Positions 49,589 to 58,203 of a stretch of 64,000 bases of DNA are shown piece by piece. Source of the DNA: Nonomuraea sp. NEAU-A123 (lineage in GTDB: Bacteria > Actinomycetota > Actinomycetes > Streptosporangiales > Streptosporangiaceae); NCBI RefSeq assembly GCF_018603905.1, contig NZ_JAHFZZ010000002.1, positions 620,001 through 684,000 on the forward strand, in the 5' to 3' direction. The notes under the pieces are model-generated. The model was not told the origin of the DNA. It made no database searches and saw only the letters and a list, made by a program, of their open reading frames with translations. Made by a program: the position numbers and the translations under genes. Each line of letters starts with the position of its first letter. Position 1 is the first letter of the stretch.

Positions 49589-51972
49589 GCGGCACCCCTC
49601 TCGCATCCGTCCGTCAGACTCCCGCATCCATCCGGCCTGCCGGATACGTCCCGCTCGCCCACGTCGGAGAGTCCCTGAACGACCGCGACGGAGCGACCCT
49701 GCCGGGTAGCGTCGGAGACGTCCTGCCCGGCCGCGTCGGAGGAGCCCTCCATGACCGCGTCCAAGGCGTCCTGCTCGACGCTCTCCAGCATGGCCAGCAG
49801 CTCGTCGGCGTCCATCGCCAGCAGCCGTCGGTCGGCTATCTCCCGGGCGATGGCGGTGACGGTGGCCGCGGCGAAGATGTCGCGCACGGACAGGGTGACG
49901 CCGAGGTCGCGCCGGATGCGGGAGACGAGCTGCATCGCCGAGATGGAGTCGCCGCCGAGCGCGAAGAAGTCGTCGCCCGCGGAGACCGCGCCGACCTCGA
50001 ACAGCTCGGCCCACCGATCGGCAAGCCACCGCTCCACGTCACCGTCCGAAGCGACGTACGCTCCGGCCTCCGCGGAATTCGCCCGCACCGCAGCGGCTCC
50101 CAAGTCCGCTGAACTCTCCCGCACAGTGACGGATCGCGGGTCCGGGCGGCTCTCCTCCGCCACGGACTGCTGGCCCCCTGGGCTCCCGGCCACGACAGGC
50201 CGATCGTCCCACGAGCCCCCCGCCACGACAGACCGCTCGTCCGGTGGGCTTTCCGCTGCGACGGGTCGGCGGTTGAGCTCCGGCGCCGTGATGGGTCGCG
50301 CGGTCGGCTCCATCGTGGGGCTTCCCGGAGACGCGCCGGGCCGGGCGAGCAGGCGCAGGGCCGTACGGTCGATCTTGCCGTTGGGGAGGGACGGGAGCTC
50401 GGCCAGCTCGACCAGTGCGGTGGGGACCATGGCCAGGGGAAGCGTCGTGGTCAGGGCGCGCCGCAACGCGAGCAGGTCGAGGTCCCGGCCCTTCGCGGGG
50501 ACGACGTACGCCGTCAGGCGGGCCCGCCCGGCCGACCGCTCCGCGGTCACGTGGACGTCGCTGACCGGCCCGCAGGCGCGGATCGCCGCAGCCACTTCGG
50601 CGGGGTGGATGCGTACACCGTTGACCTTCAGCTCGTCGTCGGCCCGCCCGAGGACGACGAGTTCCCCGGCGTCGGACACGCGGCCGAGATCACCTGTGCG
50701 GTAGGCGGTGACGTCGCCGAGGTCGGCGAAACGGGCCGCCGTCTCCTCGGGCATCCCCACGTAGCCGTGGCCGGTGTACGGGCTCACCAAAACAATCTCG
50801 CCCTCGGCCGCCGGGTTCCGCAGCGCCGCACGGACAAGGGCGGCGTCGAACAGCCCGGCGGGGTCGATGAGGCAGAAGCGCGTATGCGGAACGGGCTCGC
50901 CCACCGGGAGATCGCCCGTGAACCGCCCGGAGACGGGCAGCCGCTTCCAGATCTTGGGCAGCGTGGTCTCGGTGGTGCCGTACAGATTGACGCGGGTGCG
51001 GGTGCCGGGGAACACGAGCTGCCACTCCTCCAGCAGGGCGGCGTCCAACGGCTCCCCGGCGAAGAACACCGTCCGCATGGACTCGCACCGGGTACGGCCG
51101 TGCCGCAGCCAGCCGCGGGCCACCGACGGCACCGCGTTGACGACGCTGACGCGGCTGTGCCGCAGCCAGGCCACGGTCGCCTCCGGCGAGTCGGCCTCGC
51201 GCAGGGCCGGGATGACCAGCGTCGCCCCGGCCCACAGGGGCAGGAAGACGTCGCGGACCGCCACGTCGAAACTCAGCGCGGTCAGGAACGCGACCCGGTC
51301 CCCCGGCTCGACGCCGAACTCGGCGCACTGCCAGGCGAGGAACGAGGTCAGCGCGGCGGCCGAGCCCAGCACCGGCTTCGGCCGTCCGGTGGAACCGGAG
51401 GTGAAGAACACGTACGCCCCGTCCGCGATTGCAGCCGCGCCGAGCTCGCCGGAGCCGAGCTCGCCAGGGCCGGTCGGCTTCGCCGCGTCACGTGAGACCA
51501 CTCCGGGGATCGCCGCCGCATCACGCGACACCACCCCAGAAACCGCCGCCGCATCACGCGACACCACCCCAGAGACCGCCGCCGCATCACGCGACAGCGC
51601 CTCGGGAAGCGCCGCCGCGTCACGCAGCACGACGCCGGGCCTGATCAGGCCGAGCAGGGTCTCCTTGCGGCGGGTGGGCAGGTCGGGGTCGATGGGCACG
51701 GGAACGCCGTCGAGCGCCAGTACCGCCAGGAAGTCCACCACGAACTCGATGGACCTGCGCCGTTCGATCGCCGTGAACCTGCCCGGCCCCACCGCGCCGG
51801 ACAGCGTTCCGACGCGTTCCTCCATTTTTCCGGCGAGGGCCGCGTAGGTGAGTGATCGCGTGCCGCATTCCACTGCGACCTGCGTGGGCCTGGTTACGGC
51901 GTGCAGGTATATCCGATCGACAAGTCTGCGCTTCTCGATCGAGGGCGTATATGCCCTGGTGTGCTCCGTCAC
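49585..51972 (-). CDS. NRPS initiation module: A-PCP
   Basis: The 795-residue protein has an adenylation domain (about 20-560) with FFTSGSTGRPKP, SFDVAVRDVF (Asp at the amino-binding position, hence an alpha-amino acid is likely), NLYGTTETT, YRTGDLGR, DELKVNGVR and Lys in LPNGKID. A carrier domain with ALGGDSISAMQ (Ser676) follows. With no condensation domain it is the likely first module. A Ser/Val/Arg-rich linker of about 80 residues joins A and PCP, and a tail of about 45 residues follows the PCP, possibly for docking. An 11-residue tandem repeat sits between motifs A2 and A3. GAGGAG lies four bases before the GTG. Its stop overlaps the start of the next NRPS gene. Confidence 0.9.
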   Translation of the reverse strand: MTEHTRAYTPSIEKRRLVDRIYLHAVTRPTQVAVECGTRSLTYAALAGKMEERVGTLSGAVGPGRFTAIERRRSIEFVVDFLAVLALDGVPVPIDPDLPTRRKETLLGLIRPGVVLRDAAALPEALSRDAAAVSGVVSRDAAAVSGVVSRDAAAIPGVVSRDAAKPTGPGELGSGELGAAAIADGAYVFFTSGSTGRPKPVLGSAAALTSFLAWQCAEFGVEPGDRVAFLTALSFDVAVRDVFLPLWAGATLVIPALREADSPEATVAWLRHSRVSVVNAVPSVARGWLRHGRTRCESMRTVFFAGEPLDAALLEEWQLVFPGTRTRVNLYGTTETTLPKIWKRLPVSGRFTGDLPVGEPVPHTRFCLIDPAGLFDAALVRAALRNPAAEGEIVLVSPYTGHGYVGMPEETAARFADLGDVTAYRTGDLGRVSDAGELVVLGRADDELKVNGVRIHPAEVAAAIRACGPVSDVHVTAERSAGRARLTAYVVPAKGRDLDLLALRRALTTTLPLAMVPTALVELAELPSLPNGKIDRTALRLLARPGASPGSPTMEPTARPITAPELNRRPVAAESPPDERSVVAGGSWDDRPVVAGSPGGQQSVAEESRPDPRSVTVRESSADLGAAAVRANSAEAGAYVASDGDVERWLADRWAELFEVGAVSAGDDFFALGGDSISAMQLVSRIRRDLGVTLSVRDIFAAATVTAIAREIADRRLLAMDADELLAMLESVEQDALDAVMEGSSDAAGQDVSDATRQGRSVAVVQGLSDVGERDVSGRPDGCGSLTDGCERGAA
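51469..51624 (-). repeat. In-frame 33-bp minisatellite in NRPS adenylation domain
   Basis: Four full and one partial 33-base units encode RDAAALPEALS, RDAAAVSGVVS (twice), RDAAAIPGVVS and RDAAKPTG. Units two and three are almost identical at DNA level, indicating recent expansion. The insert falls in the loop before the phosphate-binding motif FFTSGSTG. Confidence 0.85.
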
Positions 51973-52136
51973 CGCTCTCCTCAGGTGTCACGAGACATGT
52001 GGCCGCGCCGTCGCGACCTCACCCGACAAGGCGTTCCAGGGTGTTCCAAGGCGGAGAGAGGCTGTCATACCAGGGGAGGACGAAGAACATACCGGGGGTG
52101 GATGTCCTGCGGCGGCATCCGCGAGACGGTAGGGCC

Positions 52137-53276
52137 ATGATTCGACTAGCCCGGGCTGCCGCCGCGTTCGCCTTGGTCGCCCTGCTCGCCTCGTGTGGGA
52201 CGGCCACGACGGCCACCCCGGCGACCCACACGAGCCACGCCGGTAGCCATGGGGCCAAGGCCACGCCGGTGGCCGCCCCATTACGGGCCGGCGAGCGGTT
52301 CGAATCCCTGACCATGGCCGAGGCCTACACGCCGAGCGGCCCCAACGGCGGCACCGACGACTACCGGTGCTTCATGATCGACCCCAAGCTGACCAGCCAG
52401 GCGTTCCTGACCGGAGCCCAGTTCCAGCCGCAGAATGCCGACATCGTGCACCACGCGATCTTCTTCAGGCTCGGGCCTGAGCAGGTCGCGAAGGCGAAGG
52501 CGCTCGATGACGGCACCCCCGGTCAGGGCTGGACGTGCTTCGGCGACGCGGGCGTGGACGACGCCTCCTGGGTGGCGCACTGGGCGCCGGGCACCAACGA
52601 GACGCTGCTGAATCCGCGCTACGGCTACGCGCTGCCGCCCGGCAGCAAGCTCGTCATGCAGATCCACTACAACACCCTCAACGCCAACGGCAACCCCGGC
52701 TCCGACCAGTCGAGCATCCGGTTGCGGCTCACCGACAAGCCCCTGGAGCCGCTGGAGACCGAGCTGTTCCCGGCACCGATCGAGCTGCCGTGCACGCCGC
52801 AGGAGACCGGCGCCCTGTGTGACCGGGCCGCCGCCGTCAAGGACGTGGTGCGCAGGTTCGGTCCCGGGGCCGACGGGCAGGCGGAGATGCTGGCCAAGAG
52901 GTGCGGGTCGCTCAAGCCGGGGCCGACGCAGCACTGCGACATCCCCATCCCGGGCAACGTGACGCTGCACGCGCTGGCCGGGCACATGCATCTGCTCGGG
53001 CGCTCCATCAAGGTCGAGCTCAATCCCGGCACGCCCAAGGCGCAGACGCTCCTGGACGTCCCGAAGTACGACTTCGACGACCAGGCGCTGCGTGTGCTCG
53101 CCAAGCCCGTCACGGTCAAGAAGGGCGACGTGGTGCGGGTGACCTGCACGCATGACGCCGCACTGCGCAAGCAGCTGCCGCAGTTGCAGAAGCTGCGGCC
53201 GCGCTACGTGGTCTGGGGCGCGGGGACCAGCGACGAGATGTGCCTGGGCATCGCCATCTGGTCGAAGGCCGCATAA
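52137..53276 (+). CDS. Lipoprotein copper monooxygenase, PHM/DBM-like (type II ascorbate-dependent)
   Basis: The 379-residue protein has a lipoprotein signal with lipobox LLASC, so it is anchored outside the membrane. It then contains all six ligands of the two copper sites of peptidylglycine alpha-hydroxylating monooxygenase: the His pair in VHHAIFF (about 104-105), His in MQIHYNT (about 176), GHMHLLG (His283, His285) and Met in DEMCLG (about 367). Spacing is close to the animal enzyme (H107, H108, H172, H242, H244, M314). Family members hydroxylate carbon next to an amide or amine using ascorbate-type reductants. GGTAGGG precedes the ATG. It diverges from the NRPS operon. Confidence 0.85.
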   Translation: MIRLARAAAAFALVALLASCGTATTATPATHTSHAGSHGAKATPVAAPLRAGERFESLTMAEAYTPSGPNGGTDDYRCFMIDPKLTSQAFLTGAQFQPQNADIVHHAIFFRLGPEQVAKAKALDDGTPGQGWTCFGDAGVDDASWVAHWAPGTNETLLNPRYGYALPPGSKLVMQIHYNTLNANGNPGSDQSSIRLRLTDKPLEPLETELFPAPIELPCTPQETGALCDRAAAVKDVVRRFGPGADGQAEMLAKRCGSLKPGPTQHCDIPIPGNVTLHALAGHMHLLGRSIKVELNPGTPKAQTLLDVPKYDFDDQALRVLAKPVTVKKGDVVRVTCTHDAALRKQLPQLQKLRPRYVVWGAGTSDEMCLGIAIWSKAA

Positions 53277-53318
53277 GGGGCTGAGGACGCCTCAAGAGAG
53301 GGCCGCATAAGGGGCGTC

Positions 53319-53356
53319 GGGCGCACGCACTCCGCCAGGTCGGGGTGCGTGCGCCC
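53319..53356. terminator. Bidirectional hairpin terminator
   Basis: A perfect 12-base stem, GGGCGCACGCAC (53319-53330) and its complement (53345-53356), encloses 14 bases. It lies between the convergent copper monooxygenase and GH27 genes, 42 bases after one stop and 10 after the other. Confidence 0.7.
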
Positions 53357-53366
53357 GTGATCGGGG

Positions 53367-55460
53367 TCAGCCGAGCGTGATGCGGTCCAGGTTCGGGCCG
53401 CCGCCTGCGGTCGTGGCGGTGAGGCGGATCGTGTTGGCCCCTGCCTGGAGGTTCAGCGCGACCGTGCCGTCCGCCCAGGTGTCCCAGTTCGCCGTGGCCG
53501 GGAACGACTGGGTGGTCACCGCCGTGCCGTTCACCGCAACCTCCATCGGCCGGTCCACCGCCGTTCCGTTGGCGTACCGGATCGTCAGGGTCCCGGCGCC
53601 CGCGGCGGCGGCGGTGACGGCGAACTCGACGTACGAGCCCACGAGGTTGTCGTAGTTGACGAAGCCGGTCCCGGTGAAGCCGGTGTGGTTGGACTCGGCC
53701 ACGCCCTGCGAGATCGTCGCGTTCTCCGCCTGATACTCGGTGCCGACCGGGGTGGGGGCCGATACGTCGACGTAGTCCGCGTTCGGGCCGCCGTTGGCGG
53801 TGGTGGCCGTCATGCGGATGGTGTTGGCCCCGGTGACCAGCGGCAGCGTGAACGTGGCCGTCGCCCAGGTGTCCCAGTTACCGGTGCCGGGGAAGTCGCG
53901 GGTCAGCGTGGTGCCGTTCGCGGTGATGGTCATGGGGCGGTTCACCGTCGTGCCGTTGGCGTATCTCAGGGTGATGTTGGCGTTGCCCGCCGCGGTGGCG
54001 TTGACGCCGAACTCGACGTACGAGCCGACGACGTTGTCGTAGTTGACGAAGCCGGTGCCCGAGTAGCCCGCGTGGTTGGACTCGACCACGCCCTGCGAGA
54101 TCGTGGCGTCCTCCGCCTCGTAGTGGGGGCTCGCCGTGGTGGGCCGGGCGCGGATGAGGCGGGTCTCACCGGGGCGCAGGGTGGCGCTGTAGGAGGAGGC
54201 GACGGTGCCCTCGGAGCCGCCGGACCACAGGTTCGTGACCTCGGCCGGGCCGGTGAAGCCCACTTGCGACCAGGTGACGCTGACCGTGGAGTTGCCGGAC
54301 GTGCCGGTGTTGTAGAGGGCGACGATGTAGTCGCCGTTCGACTCCCGTTTACGCCAGACCTGGTTGACACCACTGTTCACAACGCGCTGGGCGGCGACGC
54401 CGTCCTGGTCGACGGCGATGAGCCGGTCGTTGGTCAGCATGGCCAGGTCGGTCGAGGTGAGCGCGGTCAGGTCGGTGCCGAGCAGCAGCGGGCTGGAGAT
54501 CATGGCCCAGTGCGTCATGTGGGTGCGCCGCTGGTCGGCGGTGAGGCCGACCTGGTCGCCGTTGCCGACCTCCAGCGAGTCGTAGTCGTTCCAGCCGCCG
54601 GGCCCGGCGTACTGCTGCCAGGAGGCCGCCGAGGCGAACCGGCTGGACACGTGCGACCAGTCGGTGAGCGGGAACCCGCTCCCGTTCGCCCCAGGACCGC
54701 AGTAGCACTCGACGTCGCCCTGGGTGCGCCAGCTGTTGGCCAGCCGCTTCCAGGTGGTGGCCTGGGCGATGGGCAGGTTGTTGGACAGCGCGAAGTTGAT
54801 CGGCCGGCCGGTCTGGCGCAGCGCCTTGTCCCAGGCTTCGACGTCGGCGACCGTCGTCGCGTCCACGCCGTCGATCTTCAGGTAGTCGACGCCCCAGGAG
54901 GCCATCTGGTTCGCCCACGAGTTGATGAACAGCTGCGCGCCGGGGTGGGAGTAGTCGAGCCGGTACATGTTCTTGCAGTTGTAGTTCTTGTGCGTCTGCG
55001 AGGTGTCGGCGATGTCCTGCGCGTGGTACGAGGTGCCCTCGATGGGCTTGTTGGCGGTGACGGCGTTCTTGGCGATGCCGGGCGTGACGTAGAAGCCGAA
55101 CTTCAGGCCCTTCGCGTGCACATAGTCGGCCAGCGCCTTGATCCCGCTGGGGAACTTGGCGGTGTCGACGGCCCACCGCCCGAAGCCGTCGACCTGGAAG
55201 CCGTTGGAGTCGCACTTCTGGTAGAAGTCGTCGAGGTTGATGTAGACGTAGCCGTGCGCGGCGAGGCCGCTGCTGACGAGCGCGTCGGCCTGGGCCTTCA
55301 TTTTCGTCTCGTCGGGCCAGCGCCGCACGAAGCTCCAACTGCTCCATCCCATGGCGGGCCTGATCGACAGGCCGTTGTCGGAAGCGGCCGCGGGCTGCAC
55401 GCTCACGAACAAGCCCGCTAAGAGCACCGCCACCGCCGCGACTATCGCTCTCCGTCTCAC
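53367..55460 (-). CDS. Secreted GH27 alpha-galactosidase with two CBM35-like domains
   Basis: The 697-residue protein has a signal peptide (cleavage near QPAAA). Its GH27 (beta/alpha)8 catalytic domain shows MGWSSWSF, YINLDDFYQ, the nucleophile in DYLKIDGVD and the acid/base Asp in RTQGDVECY. A beta-sandwich follows to about residue 455, then two copies of the CBM35-like module (minus-strand 53758-54125 and 53370-53738). GH27 enzymes remove terminal alpha-galactose (or beta-L-arabinopyranose). AAGGAGAA precedes the GTG. It is the last gene of the glycan block, separated from the GH29-like gene by 187 bases that hold a hairpin. Confidence 0.92.
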   Translation of the reverse strand: MRRRAIVAAVAVLLAGLFVSVQPAAASDNGLSIRPAMGWSSWSFVRRWPDETKMKAQADALVSSGLAAHGYVYINLDDFYQKCDSNGFQVDGFGRWAVDTAKFPSGIKALADYVHAKGLKFGFYVTPGIAKNAVTANKPIEGTSYHAQDIADTSQTHKNYNCKNMYRLDYSHPGAQLFINSWANQMASWGVDYLKIDGVDATTVADVEAWDKALRQTGRPINFALSNNLPIAQATTWKRLANSWRTQGDVECYCGPGANGSGFPLTDWSHVSSRFASAASWQQYAGPGGWNDYDSLEVGNGDQVGLTADQRRTHMTHWAMISSPLLLGTDLTALTSTDLAMLTNDRLIAVDQDGVAAQRVVNSGVNQVWRKRESNGDYIVALYNTGTSGNSTVSVTWSQVGFTGPAEVTNLWSGGSEGTVASSYSATLRPGETRLIRARPTTASPHYEAEDATISQGVVESNHAGYSGTGFVNYDNVVGSYVEFGVNATAAGNANITLRYANGTTVNRPMTITANGTTLTRDFPGTGNWDTWATATFTLPLVTGANTIRMTATTANGGPNADYVDVSAPTPVGTEYQAENATISQGVAESNHTGFTGTGFVNYDNLVGSYVEFAVTAAAAGAGTLTIRYANGTAVDRPMEVAVNGTAVTTQSFPATANWDTWADGTVALNLQAGANTIRLTATTAGGGPNLDRITLG

Positions 55461-55603
55461 GGATATTTCTCCTTCGCTTTTACGGCCAGCCCGGTGAGCG
55501 CCAAGCGCCGTACGGGGCCGGGGTCTGTCCAGGGGAACGCTCCTCCGGTGGAGCCGGCGCGCCGCCGTGACGTGCGCCTTCTTGACCGTGGCTTCCGTTG
55601 GTG

Positions 55604-55644
55604 CCGGCCGCCGTGCGGGCGGTGCGCGTCCGCACGGCGGCCGG
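55604..55644 (-). terminator. Hairpin terminator after the GH29-like gene
   Basis: A perfect 15-base stem, CCGGCCGCCGTGCGG (55604-55618) and its complement (55630-55644), has an 11-base loop. It starts three bases after the stop of the GH29-like gene and would end the GH95-lyase-GH29 transcript. Confidence 0.7.
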
Positions 55645-55647
55645 GGT

Positions 55648-58203
55648 TCAACCGATCGTGATCCGATCGAGGTTCGGGCCGCCGCCGGCCGTCGTGGCGG
55701 TGGCGCGGATGGTGTTGGCGCCCGCGTTCAGCGGCACCGTGATCGACTTGGTGGCCCAGGTGTCCCAGTTGGTCGTCGCGTCGAAGGCGAGTTCGTCCGA
55801 GACGAGCGCGCCGTTGACCGTGATGTCCATCGGGCGGTTGGCCGTGGTGCCGTTGGCGAACCTCAGCGTCAGCGTGGCGTCCCCCGCCGACTCGGCGTTC
55901 ACCGCGGTGAACTCGACGTACGAGCCGACCAGGTTGTCGTAGTTGACGAAGCCGGTCCCGGTGAAGCCGGTGTGGTTGGACTCGGCCACGCCCTGCGCGA
56001 TCGTCGCGTCCTCGGCCTGGTAGTCGGTGGCGCCGCCACCGCCGCCAGGTGTCACGTCCACGTCGATGTAGTCGAGGTTGGGGTTGCCGTTGGCGGTGGT
56101 GGCGGTGGCCCGCAGCGTGTTGGCGCCCGCGGTGACCGGCACGGTGAAGGTGTCGACGGCCCAGGTGTCCCAGGTGCCGGTGCTGCCGTAGTCACGGCCG
56201 GCGAACACCGTCGTGCCGTTGACCGCGATCGCCGACGGGCGGTTCGTCGTCGTCCCGTTGGCGTACCCCAGCTTGATCGTCGCCGTGCCCGCGGTGGCGG
56301 CGGTAAAAGACCACTGCAGATAGGAGCCGGCGGCGTTGTCGCCGTTGACATACCCCGTGCCGCTGTAACCCGGGTGCGAGTTCTCGAAGATGCCCTGCGA
56401 GATCGTCGCGTCCTCCGCCTCGTATCGGCCGGGTGGCGGCGTCGTGCCGCCGCCGCCCGCGTACTCGCCGCCGACCCAGGCCTCGTCCACCCGCCATCGC
56501 GAGACGCCATGGTGGCCGGTCTTGGTGAGCCGCACGTACCGGTGGGTCGAGGCGGTCAGGTCGATGACCTGCACGCCGCGCGCGTTCGGCACCGTGCCGG
56601 TCTTGACCGCGCTGCCCCAGCTCGTCCCGTTGTCGCTGACGTACACCTGGTAACCGGAGATCCGCGCGGACCCGGACGACGGGTAGACCGTCGAGTCCTC
56701 CCGCTGGTTGAAGGCCAGGTACTGGATCCGCTTGGCCGAGCCGAGGTCGAAGGTCAGCGACGCGGGTTCGGCGGCGTTGCTGTCCCAGTAGGTGAGGTAG
56801 TCGCCGTCACCGGCGGCCGAGGCGGCGTGCCCGCTGGTGGACGAGGTGGCCGACAGGGTGACGCCGCTGTAGATCCCCTCACGGCCGCTGGAGATGACCT
56901 TGAAGACCGTGTCGTACTGGTCCCACGAGGAGATGCCGCTCAGCGTCAGCGTGCCGCCCGCCTGCGTGAAGGTGACGGGGGCACCGGTGCGCAGGTTCGT
57001 CACCGAGCTGATCCGGTAGCCGTTGTCGCGCAGCGACAGCGTGCTGCCTGACGGCGGCGTGACGACGTGGATGTAGTGCCGGTTGGGATCGTTCTTGGCG
57101 ATCGTGGTCACGCCGTGGGCGCCGTTGTTCCAGAAGCCCGGTTTGAGCCCGCCGAACATGTAGCCGCCGCCCTCGGTGCCGCCGAGCGACTCCCAGATCT
57201 CCCCCAGGTAGGTGTCGGCGAAGTTGTTGAAGCTCACCTGCTGGGCGGGGAACTTGCCGTTGACCATCGCGGTCTCGGCCATCAGGGCCTTCACCGACGA
57301 TCCGGCGTTGGTGATGAGCCGTCCCAGCGTGAGCTTGCGGTCCACCGCCTGGTCCGACCCGCCGTACCACCAGGGGCCGCCGGTCGGCAGCTTGAAGTCC
57401 GCCTCGATCAGCCTCGGCAGCGCCGTGTAGACCGCCTGCGGGTAGTCGTAGGACGGCGTCATGCCGGTCTTCTGCTCGTTGCTGATCATGTCCATGATCG
57501 GCGTGTCTTCGTTGTTGTTCGAGATCGTCATGTCGGGGCGCTGCTGGTAGATCTTGGCGTAGAGGTTGTTGCTCTCCCAGTAGGCGTTGTCGTTGTCGAT
57601 CCAGAACCCGGCCAGCTTCGGATAACGCTGCATCTGCTCGAAGAACTGCAGGTAACTGAACTCGCCGAACCCGTCACGCGTGGTCAGGTCCACGTTGTGG
57701 CCGACGTAGCTGGAGAAGGCCGAGGAGTTGAGCCAGTCGCCGGAGCTGAGCCCCTCGTTGTGCCACTGCGGGTCGTCGGTCATGTAGTTGATGACCTTCA
57801 GCCCCTGCGCGTCGGCCGCGTCGATCAGCTCGCCCAGGAAGTCCCGCGTCGTACGGCACGAACCGGGGATCGAGGACGGGTACGGCCTGGCGTAACCGAG
57901 CCGGCTGTGGAAGGTGGCCAGGACGATGTACTGGGCGTGCAGCTTCTTGGCCTCGTTCACCCAGTAGGAGGCGCTCCAGCCGCCGTTGGTGACGTCGGCC
58001 TCCCAGCCGCTGCAACTGGTGTGCTGCGGCGAGGTGCGCTCGCCCCAGTGCAGGAAGACTCCGGCGATCGAGTTGCGCAGGAACGCCTGCCGTGGGTGCT
58101 GCAGGTCGGCCTGGGCGGGCAGAGCGGTGGGCAGGGTCGTGAGCAGGCCGAGCAGGAGGGCGAGTACGGCGAGCACCGCCGTACGCGACACACGCGGCTT
58201 CAT
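55648..58203 (-). CDS. Secreted GH29-like (alpha-L-fucosidase-like) protein with F5/8C and two CBM35-like domains
   Basis: The 851-residue protein has a signal peptide (cleavage near LPAQA). A (beta/alpha)8 domain resembling GH29 fucosidases follows (SIAGVFLHWGERTS, LHAQYIVLATFHSR, RDFLGELIDAADAQGL, NYMTDDPQWHNEG). The nucleophile candidate is Asp in GFWIDNDNAYW, which departs from the usual WFD/WxD. A discoidin F5/8C (CBM32) domain follows near residues 430-590, then CBM35-like copies at 56055-56427 and 55651-56025. The start overlaps the lyase-like gene stop (ATGA). AGGTCC precedes it. Fucose release is likely but not certain. Confidence 0.78.
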   Translation of the reverse strand: MKPRVSRTAVLAVLALLLGLLTTLPTALPAQADLQHPRQAFLRNSIAGVFLHWGERTSPQHTSCSGWEADVTNGGWSASYWVNEAKKLHAQYIVLATFHSRLGYARPYPSSIPGSCRTTRDFLGELIDAADAQGLKVINYMTDDPQWHNEGLSSGDWLNSSAFSSYVGHNVDLTTRDGFGEFSYLQFFEQMQRYPKLAGFWIDNDNAYWESNNLYAKIYQQRPDMTISNNNEDTPIMDMISNEQKTGMTPSYDYPQAVYTALPRLIEADFKLPTGGPWWYGGSDQAVDRKLTLGRLITNAGSSVKALMAETAMVNGKFPAQQVSFNNFADTYLGEIWESLGGTEGGGYMFGGLKPGFWNNGAHGVTTIAKNDPNRHYIHVVTPPSGSTLSLRDNGYRISSVTNLRTGAPVTFTQAGGTLTLSGISSWDQYDTVFKVISSGREGIYSGVTLSATSSTSGHAASAAGDGDYLTYWDSNAAEPASLTFDLGSAKRIQYLAFNQREDSTVYPSSGSARISGYQVYVSDNGTSWGSAVKTGTVPNARGVQVIDLTASTHRYVRLTKTGHHGVSRWRVDEAWVGGEYAGGGGTTPPPGRYEAEDATISQGIFENSHPGYSGTGYVNGDNAAGSYLQWSFTAATAGTATIKLGYANGTTTNRPSAIAVNGTTVFAGRDYGSTGTWDTWAVDTFTVPVTAGANTLRATATTANGNPNLDYIDVDVTPGGGGGATDYQAEDATIAQGVAESNHTGFTGTGFVNYDNLVGSYVEFTAVNAESAGDATLTLRFANGTTANRPMDITVNGALVSDELAFDATTNWDTWATKSITVPLNAGANTIRATATTAGGGPNLDRITIG

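Noticed and set aside
51469..51624. Possible CRISPR array
   Set aside because: Units are contiguous 33-bp in-frame repeats without unique spacers, lying inside a conserved adenylation domain.
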